Assembly (NCBI GenBank): GCA_051649605.1
Contig: JBOFHK010000022.1
Location: 1 to 64,000, forward strand
Origin: Brevinema_A sp051649605
GTDB lineage: Bacteria; Spirochaetota; Brevinematia; Brevinematales; Brevinemataceae
Direction of reading: 5' to 3'
DNA length: 64,000 nucleotides
In this document: positions 17,825 to 26,801 of the stretch, piece by piece
Layout: the number at the start of each line of letters is the position of its first letter
Numbering within the stretch: the first letter of the stretch is position 1
Position numbers and translations under genes: made by a program
The notes under the pieces: generated by a model
Database searches by the model: none
What the model saw: only the letters and a program-made list of their open reading frames with translations
Told to the model about the DNA's origin: nothing

Positions 17825-18188
17825 GAAATTCCTCGATCCATTTATATTTATTATCTTCCGTTATAACTTTCTTCAAAAATTCATAATATTCTTCATAATC
17901 ATGATCTTCGTTTTTCTTCATCGCTGCCATCTCTAATGCAAGAAAGGGATGTAAGTACACCCCTTTAACATTATCCCAATAGCTAACACCCTCATATTTT
18001 TCTTTATTTCCTGTTAAAACCTTAATATGTTCAATAGATTCTTTAATATCTTCTAATTCCAAAAATCCATACAAGCCCATTCCAATTTGATCTGCTAATA
18101 AACTTCCATTAACATACCCATCTTCTTTATTTATAATAATCTGCATCCAACTATGATTTTTAATCTCAACTTCTCCTACTTTCACCAT
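17817..18188 (-). CDS. KilA-N-like DNA-binding protein
   Basis: This 123-residue protein begins with IIINKEDGYVNGSLLADQIG and contains GVYLHPFLALEMAAM near residue 77. That pairing of a residue-rich 'gyvnat' beta start and a 'w(l)HPxLAxxxA' segment is typical of KilA-N domains, found in large DNA phages and prophages. It heads the KilA-N, DUF2924, small protein, recombinase operon, divergent from the DUF262 gene. Possible regulator of the module. The similarity is moderate. Confidence 0.5.
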   Translation of the reverse strand: MVKVGEVEIKNHSWMQIIINKEDGYVNGSLLADQIGMGLYGFLELEDIKESIEHIKVLTGNKEKYEGVSYWDNVKGVYLHPFLALEMAAMKKNEDHDYEEYYEFLKKVITEDNKYKWIEEFHG

Positions 18189-18282
18189 CTTTCTCTCCTT
18201 ATTTCTTCATAACATAGTATTTATCTATATCGTCAACACATGTTAGCTTCAATACAGAGACAAGTCAAGTCATTTATTGAGA

Positions 18283-18331
18283 TTGTATATATTTTTATTT
18301 TATGATATAATACATATCATAAAATAAAAAT
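18283..18331 (+). promoter_or_regulatory. Promoter of the DUF262 gene with an 18-bp inverted repeat across the -10
   Basis: TTGTAT (18283-18288), a 17-base spacer and TATAAT (18306-18311). A perfect inverted repeat with 18-base arms (18291-18308 and 18314-18331) and a 5-base centre covers the spacer, the -10 and the start region. This geometry suggests a repressor site controlling a toxic gene, although a hairpin in the DNA or RNA is possible. Confidence 0.6.
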
Positions 18332-18346
18332 TACAAGGAATTTATA

Positions 18347-20155
18347 ATGACCCCTAAATATAAGTTGTGCGATTATCCTCTTTCTAGTATACTTGGATTT
18401 ATTAAGAATAAAGAAATGAGTATTCCAGAAATCCAAAGACCTTTCGTTTGGAAGGCTACTGAAGTACGAGACCTTATAGATTCTCTTTATAAAGGTTACC
18501 CCGCAGGGTACTTAATTATTTCTCAAAGCCCATCTGTTAAACTTAAAGATGGAAAAACAGCTTTAGGTAAAAAAATAATTATTGATGGGCAACAGCGTAT
18601 TACAGCTCTTATGACTGCTATTGAAGGCTTAGAAGTTCTAAGTGATAAATATTCAAAAACAAGGATTAAAATAGCTTTTAATCCTTGTTCAAAAGAAGAT
18701 GAAACTACCTTTGAAGTGCAAACACCAGTGCATGAAAATAGTAATCTATGGATTTCTGATATATCTATTCTATTCAAAGAGGAATTTTCACAAAGCCGCT
18801 TTATTCGTGAATATCGTGCAAAAAACAAAGACATTTCTGAATTAGAAATAGAAAAAGCTATAGAGAGAATAAAATTAATTAAAAGTATTAAATTTGGCGT
18901 TGTAGAACTTGATCCAAACTTATCAATAGATGAAATCACAGAAATTTTTGTACGAATTAATTCTAAAGGAATCCACCTCAACCAAGCTGATTTTGCTATG
19001 TCAAAAATTGCTGCAGATACTAAATTTGGTGGGCATCATATCAGAAAATCTATTGACTATTTTTGTCATCTACTGATAGATCCTTCCTTTTTTCAAGACA
19101 TAAAATCAGATACTGAGTTTTCAAGTACTGAACACTTTAAGAATATAGAATGGGTAGTAAAATCTAATAATGAGTTATATGAACCTGACTATAGAGATAT
19201 AATACGCGTTGTGACTATGCTGATATTTAATCGAGGAAAACTTTCTGACCTAGTTAGTTTATTATCAGGACGTGATTTTAAAGACCGTTCATATAAAGAA
19301 GAAATTATAGAGGATACTTTTAAAAAATTAGAAAATGGCCTCTCTCTATTTATGAATAAATATAATTTTGAAAGTTTTATTCTTACATTACAAAGTGCTG
19401 GATTTATTCATAAAAAACTCCTCAACTCTAAGATGACTCTTGATTTTGCGTATACATTATACTTATTACTAAATAATGATAGCACTATTGACAAACAACA
19501 TATTAAACAATATGTTCAAAAATGGTTTGTTCTATCCACTCTAACAAGTAGATATATAGGCTCGCCAGAATCTCAAATGGATCGTGATTTACGAAGCGTA
19601 AAGGAAAAAGGGTTTCCAATATTTTTAGAAGAAACAGAGCACTCAACCCTAACTAAGTCTTTCTGGGAAACAACACTACCTTCAGATCTAGAAACATCTT
19701 CTGCAAATTCTCCTTTCTTCTTTGTATATATTGCAGCACAAGTTTTTAATAACGACAGATCCTTTTTATCTAAAAATATAGATGTTCAGTACTTGGTCGA
19801 AAATCTAGGGCAAGTTCATCATATCTTCCCTCTCCAATACTTAAAAGAGAATGGTTTTTCTCAAACTCAACGAAATCAAATAGCTAATTTTACATATATA
19901 GATCCAACGATCAACAATGCAATAAAAAAAAGATCTCCTAAAGAATATTTTTCAACATCATTACAACAATGTTCTAATGATGTTGAAAAACCGATGGGGA
20001 CTATTTCAGATGAAAAAGATTTCTACGAGAATCTCCAAAAAAACTGTATTCCAGAAGATGTCGTAAATATGAGCTCGGATAATTATTTAGAATTCTTAAA
20101 AAAACGACGTGCTTTAATTGCTACAAAGATCCAAAAATATTATTATTCCCTATAA
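18347..20155 (+). CDS. GmrSD-like DUF262/DUF1524 restriction protein
   Basis: This 602-residue protein has an N-terminal DUF262 domain (IPEIQRPFVWKATEVRDLID near residue 27 and IIIDGQQRITALM near 78, the DGQQR nucleotide-hydrolysis motif). The C-terminal region has a His-Me finger type nuclease: QVHHIFPLQYLKENGF near 490 and the downstream N in NFTYIDPTINNAI, as in DUF1524. Fused DUF262-DUF1524 proteins include GmrSD, a type IV enzyme that cuts modified phage DNA. Single gene with its own promoter and terminator, between a phage recombinase module and a restriction-modification gene. Defence role is inferred from family and context. Confidence 0.85.
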   Translation: MTPKYKLCDYPLSSILGFIKNKEMSIPEIQRPFVWKATEVRDLIDSLYKGYPAGYLIISQSPSVKLKDGKTALGKKIIIDGQQRITALMTAIEGLEVLSDKYSKTRIKIAFNPCSKEDETTFEVQTPVHENSNLWISDISILFKEEFSQSRFIREYRAKNKDISELEIEKAIERIKLIKSIKFGVVELDPNLSIDEITEIFVRINSKGIHLNQADFAMSKIAADTKFGGHHIRKSIDYFCHLLIDPSFFQDIKSDTEFSSTEHFKNIEWVVKSNNELYEPDYRDIIRVVTMLIFNRGKLSDLVSLLSGRDFKDRSYKEEIIEDTFKKLENGLSLFMNKYNFESFILTLQSAGFIHKKLLNSKMTLDFAYTLYLLLNNDSTIDKQHIKQYVQKWFVLSTLTSRYIGSPESQMDRDLRSVKEKGFPIFLEETEHSTLTKSFWETTLPSDLETSSANSPFFFVYIAAQVFNNDRSFLSKNIDVQYLVENLGQVHHIFPLQYLKENGFSQTQRNQIANFTYIDPTINNAIKKRSPKEYFSTSLQQCSNDVEKPMGTISDEKDFYENLQKNCIPEDVVNMSSDNYLEFLKKRRALIATKIQKYYYSL

Positions 20156-20186
20156 AAAACACCACCTTAATCAGGTGGTGTTTTTT
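20154..20186 (+). terminator. Terminator after the DUF262 gene
   Basis: ACACCACCT pairs with AGGTGGTGT around TAATC, flanked by A6 before and T6 after, so it can act on both strands. Confidence 0.85.
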
Positions 20187-20203
20187 GTATCATATCTAAT
20201 TGA

Positions 20204-20459
20204 TTACTTTTTATATTCTCTTTGCTTGTTTTTTTCATGTAAGATTGCATGAACAATCATCACATCAACAAGTAAATGACCCGCATACTCATCTTTTACA
20301 ATACGATCTGATTTTAGTGTTTCGACAGCTGGCAGTAATTCTGGGGGAGGATTATCTCCAATAAACTCAAAAGCAAATTCCAAAAGATCGTCACTCAGAG
20401 GTTCATCGTCTATTAGATATTTTTTTTAGGGTCTGAAGTTTTTTAATTTCTTCGTTCAC
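20204..20459 (-). pseudogene. Small gene disrupted at an A8 tract, candidate phase-variable gene
   Basis: A GTG start at 20459 with AAGGA upstream gives VNEEIKKLQTLKK and then runs into a stop. Removing one A from the A8 tract (20422-20429) restores a frame ending at 20204 that continues YLIDDEPLSDDLLEFAFEFI and on through ETLKSDRIVKDEYAGHLLVD, about 84 residues. The protein is unknown. It directly follows the type IIG gene, probably in its operon. The homopolymer indel may be a reversible on/off switch, a recent mutation, or a sequencing error. Confidence 0.55.
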
Positions 20460-20477
20460 GGTGAATTCCTTAATATA

Positions 20478-23400
20478 TTAGTTTTTAAGCTTTTTAGCTT
20501 GCTCTTTAAGTGCTGCGACGTACTCGAGTTTATTTTTGGTGAGGACAGGGAAAGTATCAAGGATCGCTAACATTTGATCAGAAGTGATTCCATATAATTG
20601 TGCAATGAGTATATCGTTTTCGATCTGGAGCATATCTTTTGCTTTATCAGAGTTTGGTACCTTAAGAGAATAGCTCTCAGCTAGAGGAGCAAATTTGGGT
20701 TCGTAGGATGCTGTGAGTGCGAGGGCATTTTGCCATATCGTTTTGTAGGGCTCTGTTTGTAGCTGTTCGTCTGTGGCATGAATGAGAGGTAGCTGCATAA
20801 GATATGTTTTATTGACATTGATATCAACAAGAAATCTCAAAACAAAATCCATAGGTATGCTATTAAAAGAGGCATTAACCCAGAGCGTTCGCTCTTTACT
20901 TAATTTATGGATAACAATACCTTTATCACGTAAAATATATTCTTTCGGAATTGAAGCCCATACAGAATTGGAAGCTGTACAATTATCCAAAATTAATGAA
21001 GAAATTTGTGTCCGTTCATCAGTATTACGTGCAATCGCCCTAAATGCCAATCGTGGATACTCATAATCGTATTTGACAAATTTGGCTAGTTCATTCTTAT
21101 CTTTTAAACCGAGATAGTTTAGTACCGTTTGTTCTTTAGTAAATTTTTGTTTCGTTGGATTGAGGGGATCTTTAGATAATTGGATTAATTCATTATAGAT
21201 ACTATCCACTATACGATAAATCTCTTTGGGCAGTAAACGTTCTTTGAGTGCTTTTTTATGGACCCAGTATTGAGCCTTCGCAAAGTTCGGATTAAACTGA
21301 TGGATCATCTTCCCCTCATACAACGGAAAGCAGTCGCTTCGTTTCACTTCTGCCTGAGGATTATCAAAGACAGCACTCTCAATAAAGAGATCGTTATCAT
21401 TCGTCATATGAAGTTCGTTACGAAAATCAATATAGTTTGGATCGATGGCATGACCGACAGAGTACATCTGATTGATAATATCAAGAGCTTTTTCGTCGTT
21501 AATCTCTAGCATGATATAACTGTTTGGGAAATGTGTCCGTGAAATCTCTAAAGGATAGTGTATTTGTTTCATCTTTTGACCTTCTATAGGATAAAGACGG
21601 GACACGTCCCTCTCCATAAAGAAACAAGGCACCGTCTCATTAAATTTAGTGGTATTCGTCACACTCCAGATAGCAAATTTGTATCGACTATCTACGTCAT
21701 TAAAAATCTTATTTCTATTTTCAAACTGGTAAAAGTAGTTAAATTGGAGATTGTCTATGATGTGTTTACGGATCTGGAGAGAGCCTTCTTCATAGCTCCA
21801 TGCAGACGGCGTAACATAGATGAGACGCCCTCCTGTCTCGAGCATACTGAGATTCTTCTCGATAAACAGTCTAAACAAATTACTATCTCCAGCCCCTCCA
21901 TTCATAGGATAGTGAGCTTTATAATAAGCAAGTGAGGTATTCGTCCATGTCATCGTGCTATGGTAATCTTGCTGGACATAGCTATAAGTAGGACTGTTCA
22001 TCAAATTTTCGCGTAAGGCTTTTTTCTCACTAACACTCATCGTTCTGTAATTACTGCGATATTGAGGGAAGAAATCCTTCTCATCGAATTTCACCTTATC
22101 CCATGGAGGATTGCCGATCATAATATCAAAACCACGTCCTTCCAGCTCAGGAAAAGCAATATCATAGTGGAAAAAGCTATATTTTTTTGCCACACGGCAA
22201 ATCTCATTGATCGAATCTTGATCCCCACCGTTATAGACCTCATCTTCTAGGCGATTGAATAATTTATTAAAATCTAATTTTAGTAATTCTACATTCTTCG
22301 CTTTTTGACAAGCATTTTGTAATTTAAAATAGGTAATCAAATCCAAAATCAAAGATAGTTTTTTTTGTTTTGGCTCTATCTCATTGTAGTATATTTCTTT
22401 AGATTGCTTAATCTCTTCTGTGGTGTTATCAGCTAAATTGACTAATTGCTTCGTGATATCCCCTAGTTCATTAAAAAGAGTATGAAATTTGCTGACAAAT
22501 AATTGATTATTCTTTTCATAATTAAAAATCGCATCACCCTCTTTAATAGATGATCCGATCAAGGAATTACCTTGCTTGATATGATGCTCGATAAAGCTCA
22601 AGGGTGTCCCAAAGATAAATGTCTTCAGCCACAAACTTAGACGTGTCAACTCCACTGCAAACTCTTGCAAATCTACACCATAAATTACTTTTTTCAACAA
22701 AATCCGTTTTAATACTTGTAATTCATCAACGATTATATTTTCGAGGCTATATTGTTCAATATTATTGTGGATTTTGATTTTTTCTTTTTCGATCTCTACC
22801 TTCAAATATTCATGGTTAGAAATTTGCCCATAGATCTGCTCCGTCAACTCATCTAGTAAGTCCACTAAAAAATGTCCACTACCACAGGCATTGTCGACAA
22901 TCTTAACATCTAAGATCTTATCGCTTTTTTCTTCAAGTAATGTTTTGACAGCATCTTTGACCATAAATTTAGATAAGCTCTGAGGTGTGTAATAACTAGC
23001 GCTAATCTTACGACTGTTTGATCTATTAACCAAATATAAAACACCTGAAGGGATTTCTTCAGCAATGGTAATCGCTGAATTTTTACCCTTCGCAATGCTC
23101 TCATAATCATAAGTATCAAAATACCCTGTCTTCAAATCAGATCTTTCGTAATACTCCATATAATAAACGACTTCATCAGACACTCGGAAAGTATACTGTA
23201 ATAAGCCTTCATAGATATTCCCAATATGAGTTACGGACATCATGGAAAAATCCCTAACTCCTAAGGAAGCAGACGGTTTTAATAAATTAGACAAGATACC
23301 ATAGAGTTCATCGTTAGTAAAAAGATCTGGTTTTTCTACAAATAAGGGTGCTTTTTTAGGATCAAACAGGCCACCGTTCAACAAAGGAATCTTAAAAGGA

Positions 23401-24374
23401 ATGCTCCCCTCATTTAATACTACAAATAAGTTATATAACTCTTGGTACGATTTTATGTTATTTTTACCTTCAACTAATTTGTCGTATAAAGTGAGTAAAG
23501 CAACACTCTTATAATGATCATGATTATCAAAAAGGTCTGATTTGAATTTCATTTCAAAATACGCTATAAAAAGCAAACGATATGCCATCACCACAGAATG
23601 CTCAAACAATACCGAAAGAGACTCTTTAGGGTAAGTTCTAGCTAGTGTACGCCCTACTTGCTCAATAATAGAATCTTTACCATAAATAGTTTCTTTAAGA
23701 TCGTTTTCCATGTTTTGGATAAATCGTTCTTTGGCCTTAGTGATTTGGTCAATCGGAGTGATTTTATCTGTCTGTACAAAATATTCTTTTCTGAAAATAT
23801 AATAAAAATAGCAAAAAGCTTCATAGTCATGATTCTTAATAATCGAATCCAAATCAATCGCAAAAAAGATCTTTTCTGACTTACGCTCTCTTAGATCATA
23901 AAAACGCCATTCTTTACCATTGGATAAGATACCATAAGGCACACCCATGAAGAGATTGTATTGAACAAGCTGCATGTGAGGAGAGTCATCAATCTTTTTT
24001 GAGTCTAAAGGTAGCCCCCAAGCTTTCGCTTCGAAAATAGACAAAATTTTATTAAGAGATTTTTCTTTTAGATAAGTGGATTTGATTTCATCAGAAGGGA
24101 AAAGGATGTAATCTGGTTTAAGTTGCTTGCCATGAACCTTAACAATCGCTTGGGTGATATAGTCATAACTCAATAAATGTAATATTGGTTTTAAGAGTTC
24201 TTCTTCAAGCTGATTTTCATTAAGTTTGCTATAGTCATGCTTTTCAAATAGTTTAATGATTTGCTCAAATACTAATTGACTTTGATTTTCATCTGTAAAG
24301 ATGGATGGCAAATCATTTTTTAAAACTTCTTTTGGATAATAGTTGTTGTTAATATATTCTGTTATTTGTTGCAT
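20478..24374 (-). CDS. Type IIG restriction-modification enzyme (fused nuclease and methyltransferase)
   Basis: This 1298-residue protein combines an N-terminal PD-(D/E)xK-like region (LKPDYILF near 88, IFEAKAWGL near 113), a gamma-type adenine methyltransferase with motif I NACGSGHFLVDLLDE near 490 and motif IV IGNPPWDKVKF near 755, and a C-terminal target-recognition region. This is the Eco57I/class I layout in which one polypeptide both cuts and methylates. All visible motifs are intact. A small unknown ORF sits 3 bases before it and a frameshifted small gene follows. BREX PglX has a similar methylase but no adjacent BREX genes are seen. Confidence 0.85.
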   Translation of the reverse strand: MQQITEYINNNYYPKEVLKNDLPSIFTDENQSQLVFEQIIKLFEKHDYSKLNENQLEEELLKPILHLLSYDYITQAIVKVHGKQLKPDYILFPSDEIKSTYLKEKSLNKILSIFEAKAWGLPLDSKKIDDSPHMQLVQYNLFMGVPYGILSNGKEWRFYDLRERKSEKIFFAIDLDSIIKNHDYEAFCYFYYIFRKEYFVQTDKITPIDQITKAKERFIQNMENDLKETIYGKDSIIEQVGRTLARTYPKESLSVLFEHSVVMAYRLLFIAYFEMKFKSDLFDNHDHYKSVALLTLYDKLVEGKNNIKSYQELYNLFVVLNEGSIPFKIPLLNGGLFDPKKAPLFVEKPDLFTNDELYGILSNLLKPSASLGVRDFSMMSVTHIGNIYEGLLQYTFRVSDEVVYYMEYYERSDLKTGYFDTYDYESIAKGKNSAITIAEEIPSGVLYLVNRSNSRKISASYYTPQSLSKFMVKDAVKTLLEEKSDKILDVKIVDNACGSGHFLVDLLDELTEQIYGQISNHEYLKVEIEKEKIKIHNNIEQYSLENIIVDELQVLKRILLKKVIYGVDLQEFAVELTRLSLWLKTFIFGTPLSFIEHHIKQGNSLIGSSIKEGDAIFNYEKNNQLFVSKFHTLFNELGDITKQLVNLADNTTEEIKQSKEIYYNEIEPKQKKLSLILDLITYFKLQNACQKAKNVELLKLDFNKLFNRLEDEVYNGGDQDSINEICRVAKKYSFFHYDIAFPELEGRGFDIMIGNPPWDKVKFDEKDFFPQYRSNYRTMSVSEKKALRENLMNSPTYSYVQQDYHSTMTWTNTSLAYYKAHYPMNGGAGDSNLFRLFIEKNLSMLETGGRLIYVTPSAWSYEEGSLQIRKHIIDNLQFNYFYQFENRNKIFNDVDSRYKFAIWSVTNTTKFNETVPCFFMERDVSRLYPIEGQKMKQIHYPLEISRTHFPNSYIMLEINDEKALDIINQMYSVGHAIDPNYIDFRNELHMTNDNDLFIESAVFDNPQAEVKRSDCFPLYEGKMIHQFNPNFAKAQYWVHKKALKERLLPKEIYRIVDSIYNELIQLSKDPLNPTKQKFTKEQTVLNYLGLKDKNELAKFVKYDYEYPRLAFRAIARNTDERTQISSLILDNCTASNSVWASIPKEYILRDKGIVIHKLSKERTLWVNASFNSIPMDFVLRFLVDINVNKTYLMQLPLIHATDEQLQTEPYKTIWQNALALTASYEPKFAPLAESYSLKVPNSDKAKDMLQIENDILIAQLYGITSDQMLAILDTFPVLTKNKLEYVAALKEQAKKLKN

Positions 24375-24376
24375 TA

Positions 24377-24493
24377 TTATTCCTTGCTGTTTATAAGATC
24401 TTTAAGTAATTCTTCTGCTTTTTCACTGAGGCATGCTTTAAAGAATTGTTTGCCGATTGGAGTTAATTCTATTGAGAGCAAAAGCTTAATCAT
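24377..24493 (-). CDS. Small ORF of 38 residues ahead of the type IIG gene
   Basis: Starts MIKLLLSIELTPIGKQFF and ends LKDLINSKE. It is separated from the type IIG start by two bases (TAATAATG), which would couple translation. The upstream ribosome site is weak. It may be a short regulator or the surviving end of a larger gene. I do not recognise it. Confidence 0.35.
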   Translation of the reverse strand: MIKLLLSIELTPIGKQFFKACLSEKAEELLKDLINSKE

Positions 24494-24504
24494 TGAGCTT
24501 CTTC

Positions 24505-24861
24505 TCAGTTTCGTTCCCCTTTATCTTGTTGCTTTGAAAAAGTAAGCTGATCCCAGTATCCTCTTTGAAAATGAATTTTTTGATCAATAATATGAAAAAA
24601 TCCACACCCTCTAAGTCCAAGAGGATCTTTCCATTCTAAAATTGCCCATTTATTATCTTCAAAAACATTCTCAATAATACAATTCATATCAAATTGAGCA
24701 AATTCTTTTGCAAACATTGCTCTTATATTTTCATGACCAACTATTGGGTCAAAAACTACTTGATGATTAATGGCATCAATAGCATATAAATTCATTAGTT
24801 TATCCAAGTCTTTTTGATTGAAGCATTCAACCCATAAATAAATAATTTCTTTAGGACTCAT
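24505..24861 (-). CDS. SnoaL-like / NTF2-fold protein
   Basis: This 118-residue protein has the SnoaL-like pattern: YLWVECFNQKDLDKLMNLYA near residue 8, VGHENIRAMFAKEF near 42, and beta strands ending GCGFFHIIDQKIHFQRGYWD. NTF2-fold SnoaL proteins bind small molecules and include isomerases and cyclases, but most are unassigned. It has its own TTGATA-17-TATAAT promoter and a strong ribosome site AAAGGAGGAG. It may be mere cargo between the terminase and the restriction enzyme. Confidence 0.75.
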   Translation of the reverse strand: MSPKEIIYLWVECFNQKDLDKLMNLYAIDAINHQVVFDPIVGHENIRAMFAKEFAQFDMNCIIENVFEDNKWAILEWKDPLGLRGCGFFHIIDQKIHFQRGYWDQLTFSKQQDKGERN

Positions 24862-24911
24862 TTATAGCTCCTCCTTTAAAAAGTAATATGGTAGAGTGTT
24901 TACAATGTTAT

Positions 24912-24940
24912 ATTATACACCAAAACCCTTAAAATATCAA
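24912..24940 (-). promoter_or_regulatory. Promoter of the SnoaL-like gene
   Basis: On the minus strand TTGATA (24940-24935), 17-base spacer, TATAAT (24917-24912). It may also drive the type IIG gene downstream. Confidence 0.6.
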
Positions 24941-24970
24941 CGAATATAAAGAAATACAAGAGATCTATCA

Positions 24971-26416
24971 TCACACAAACGGAAGACGATTTCTTTGATT
25001 ATAAGAAAAAGAATAGCTCCGTGAAGTCTCATGATGAAACCATTGTATATTATCTAATATTTGTGATAAAGCATCTAGTTGGTCATCGTGCTTACCATGA
25101 GGAAAAGTCACTACTTCTTTTTGTAATTCATCAATAAAACTAGCTCCTCGCGGTAATAATACTCGCCCTGATTCAATGATCCCAGAATTTACCATGATCC
25201 TATCTTTTTTAGAAAACTTTGGTTCATAAGAAATAGGATAAATATTATATTCATTTCTAATCTGTTGGATCAAGGCAATACCAGAAGCTTTATTCTCAAT
25301 GATCAGCTTCTTTGGTTTGTATTGATCATATAATTCTTTGATCTTTCTTTTCAATTCAGGAAACAAAAGCTTATCTCTAAAAATATCAATAATATAAAAT
25401 TTATTGTCTTTATAAAGTGCCGTAATTCCCACTGAATAATCACTAAAATCATTATCAGAACTTGCTGTGTCCCAGCTTTGGATAATCATATCACCACTTG
25501 GTAATTCGTCATAATAATCAAACCATTTCCATTTCAACAATCCCCCATCTTCAGGGATAGGATTTTGCTGATATTGAGCTTCAAAATTATATGACCCCAT
25601 ATTCTTCTTAATATTTTCCAAGATAAATTGAGATTCCAATTGTGGATTCAAAATCTCACCAATTCTTCGACTCATAATTTTTTTATTAGATAATTCAAAC
25701 TCTTCATCTTTTGTTGCAATCGCCGGTAGATTCAATATATTCCACTCAGTATCACTATCTTGCACAAAACCACAGAGATCATCCGTATGAACCCTCTGCA
25801 TTACTATAATAATCACATCCGTATTTTTATTGTCCAAGCGACTATAAAGAGTGTTTGCATACCATTGATTTACAGATTTTCTCTTAGTTTCAGATAAGGC
25901 ATCTTGTGGTTTGATCGGATCATCGATAATAATAAGATTCCCACCCCGTCCTGTTAAGGTTCCACCAACAGACGTTGCTAAACGATAGCCATTTTTTGTT
26001 GTCTCATATTCTGTTTCAGTTCTTTTATTGGGGTTGATTCTTGTTAAAGGAAATAATTCTTTATACCATCTTGCATCCATCACAGCTCGGCAATCTCTTG
26101 CATGTTTACTTGCTAGTTCATCTGAATAACTCACACTAATAATTCTTTTCTTCGGATCTTTTCCTAATATCCAAGCCGGAAATGCAACGCTTGTACAAAT
26201 ACTTTTTAAACTTCTTGGAGGCATATTAATAATTAATCTCTTGATTTTACCTTTATAACATTGCTCCAACCTGTCTGCGATTAATTCAATATGATCACTA
26301 TGTATATACGGTTGCGAATTGTCCACACTTTTATAAACCTTCTCAACAAATGGTGCTAAGCTATTTCTTAACAATGCTCTCAGCAGTCGTTGCTGTTTAT
26401 CAATATTTTTACTCAT
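24971..26416 (-). CDS. terL: Phage terminase large subunit
   Basis: This 481-residue packaging ATPase-nuclease has a Walker A-like loop MPPRSLKS near residue 65, Walker B NLIIIDDP near 163, and RNase H-like nuclease residues in QSWDTASSDNDFSDYSVG near 312, IENKASG near 372 and PHGKHDDQLDALSQ near 443. TerL pumps DNA into phage capsids and cuts concatemers. It appears complete. It overlaps the DUF5681 gene by 8 bases. No portal, protease or capsid gene follows, which is unusual because these normally come next. Confidence 0.92.
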   Translation of the reverse strand: MSKNIDKQQRLLRALLRNSLAPFVEKVYKSVDNSQPYIHSDHIELIADRLEQCYKGKIKRLIINMPPRSLKSICTSVAFPAWILGKDPKKRIISVSYSDELASKHARDCRAVMDARWYKELFPLTRINPNKRTETEYETTKNGYRLATSVGGTLTGRGGNLIIIDDPIKPQDALSETKRKSVNQWYANTLYSRLDNKNTDVIIIVMQRVHTDDLCGFVQDSDTEWNILNLPAIATKDEEFELSNKKIMSRRIGEILNPQLESQFILENIKKNMGSYNFEAQYQQNPIPEDGGLLKWKWFDYYDELPSGDMIIQSWDTASSDNDFSDYSVGITALYKDNKFYIIDIFRDKLLFPELKRKIKELYDQYKPKKLIIENKASGIALIQQIRNEYNIYPISYEPKFSKKDRIMVNSGIIESGRVLLPRGASFIDELQKEVVTFPHGKHDDQLDALSQILDNIQWFHHETSRSYSFSYNQRNRLPFV

Positions 26417-26801
26417 TGCTTATGTACCTTTTCAAGATCTCCATATCTTCTTCGTGAAGCTCTAGTGTAATTTGTTCTTCTTGATCTGTTAATAATCCTG
26501 TCATCAATCTCACCAAAATCTGACTCGCATGCTTATCATTTTTGAGAGCATTGGCAATCAATCCTTTGATAAAAGCTTCTTGTTTCGTAACTTTTGTCAC
26601 TCTACCCTTTTCTTGAATAGAAATTTGACTCTCTAACTCTTTCAATAAAATTGTTTTTAAATTTTTACTGCCTTTAGGTCGTCCTTTTGGATTTCCTGAT
26701 TTTCCCTTCTGAAATTGACTTTCTTTTGGAGGATTTTTAAAGCCAATCTTTTCTTCTGCAATTTCTTCTTTTTTCTTTTTAGACATCTGTTTTTTCCTCA
26801 T
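26409..26801 (-). CDS. DUF5681 protein, probable small terminase-associated subunit
   Basis: The 130-residue protein contains FQKGKSGNPKGRPKGSKNLK near residue 29, the basic core of DUF5681. Such genes lie immediately before terL in many prophages and are thought to act as or with the small terminase. It overlaps the methyltransferase gene by 23 bases and terL by 8, giving a tightly coupled trio. Confidence 0.82.
   Translation of the reverse strand: MRKKQMSKKKKEEIAEEKIGFKNPPKESQFQKGKSGNPKGRPKGSKNLKTILLKELESQISIQEKGRVTKVTKQEAFIKGLIANALKNDKHASQILVRLMTGLLTDQEEQITLELHEEDMEILKRYISNE

Noticed and set aside
20478..24374. BREX PglX
   Set aside because: Motifs are compatible, but no brxA/B/C/L or pglZ genes are adjacent and an N-terminal nuclease-like motif is present.
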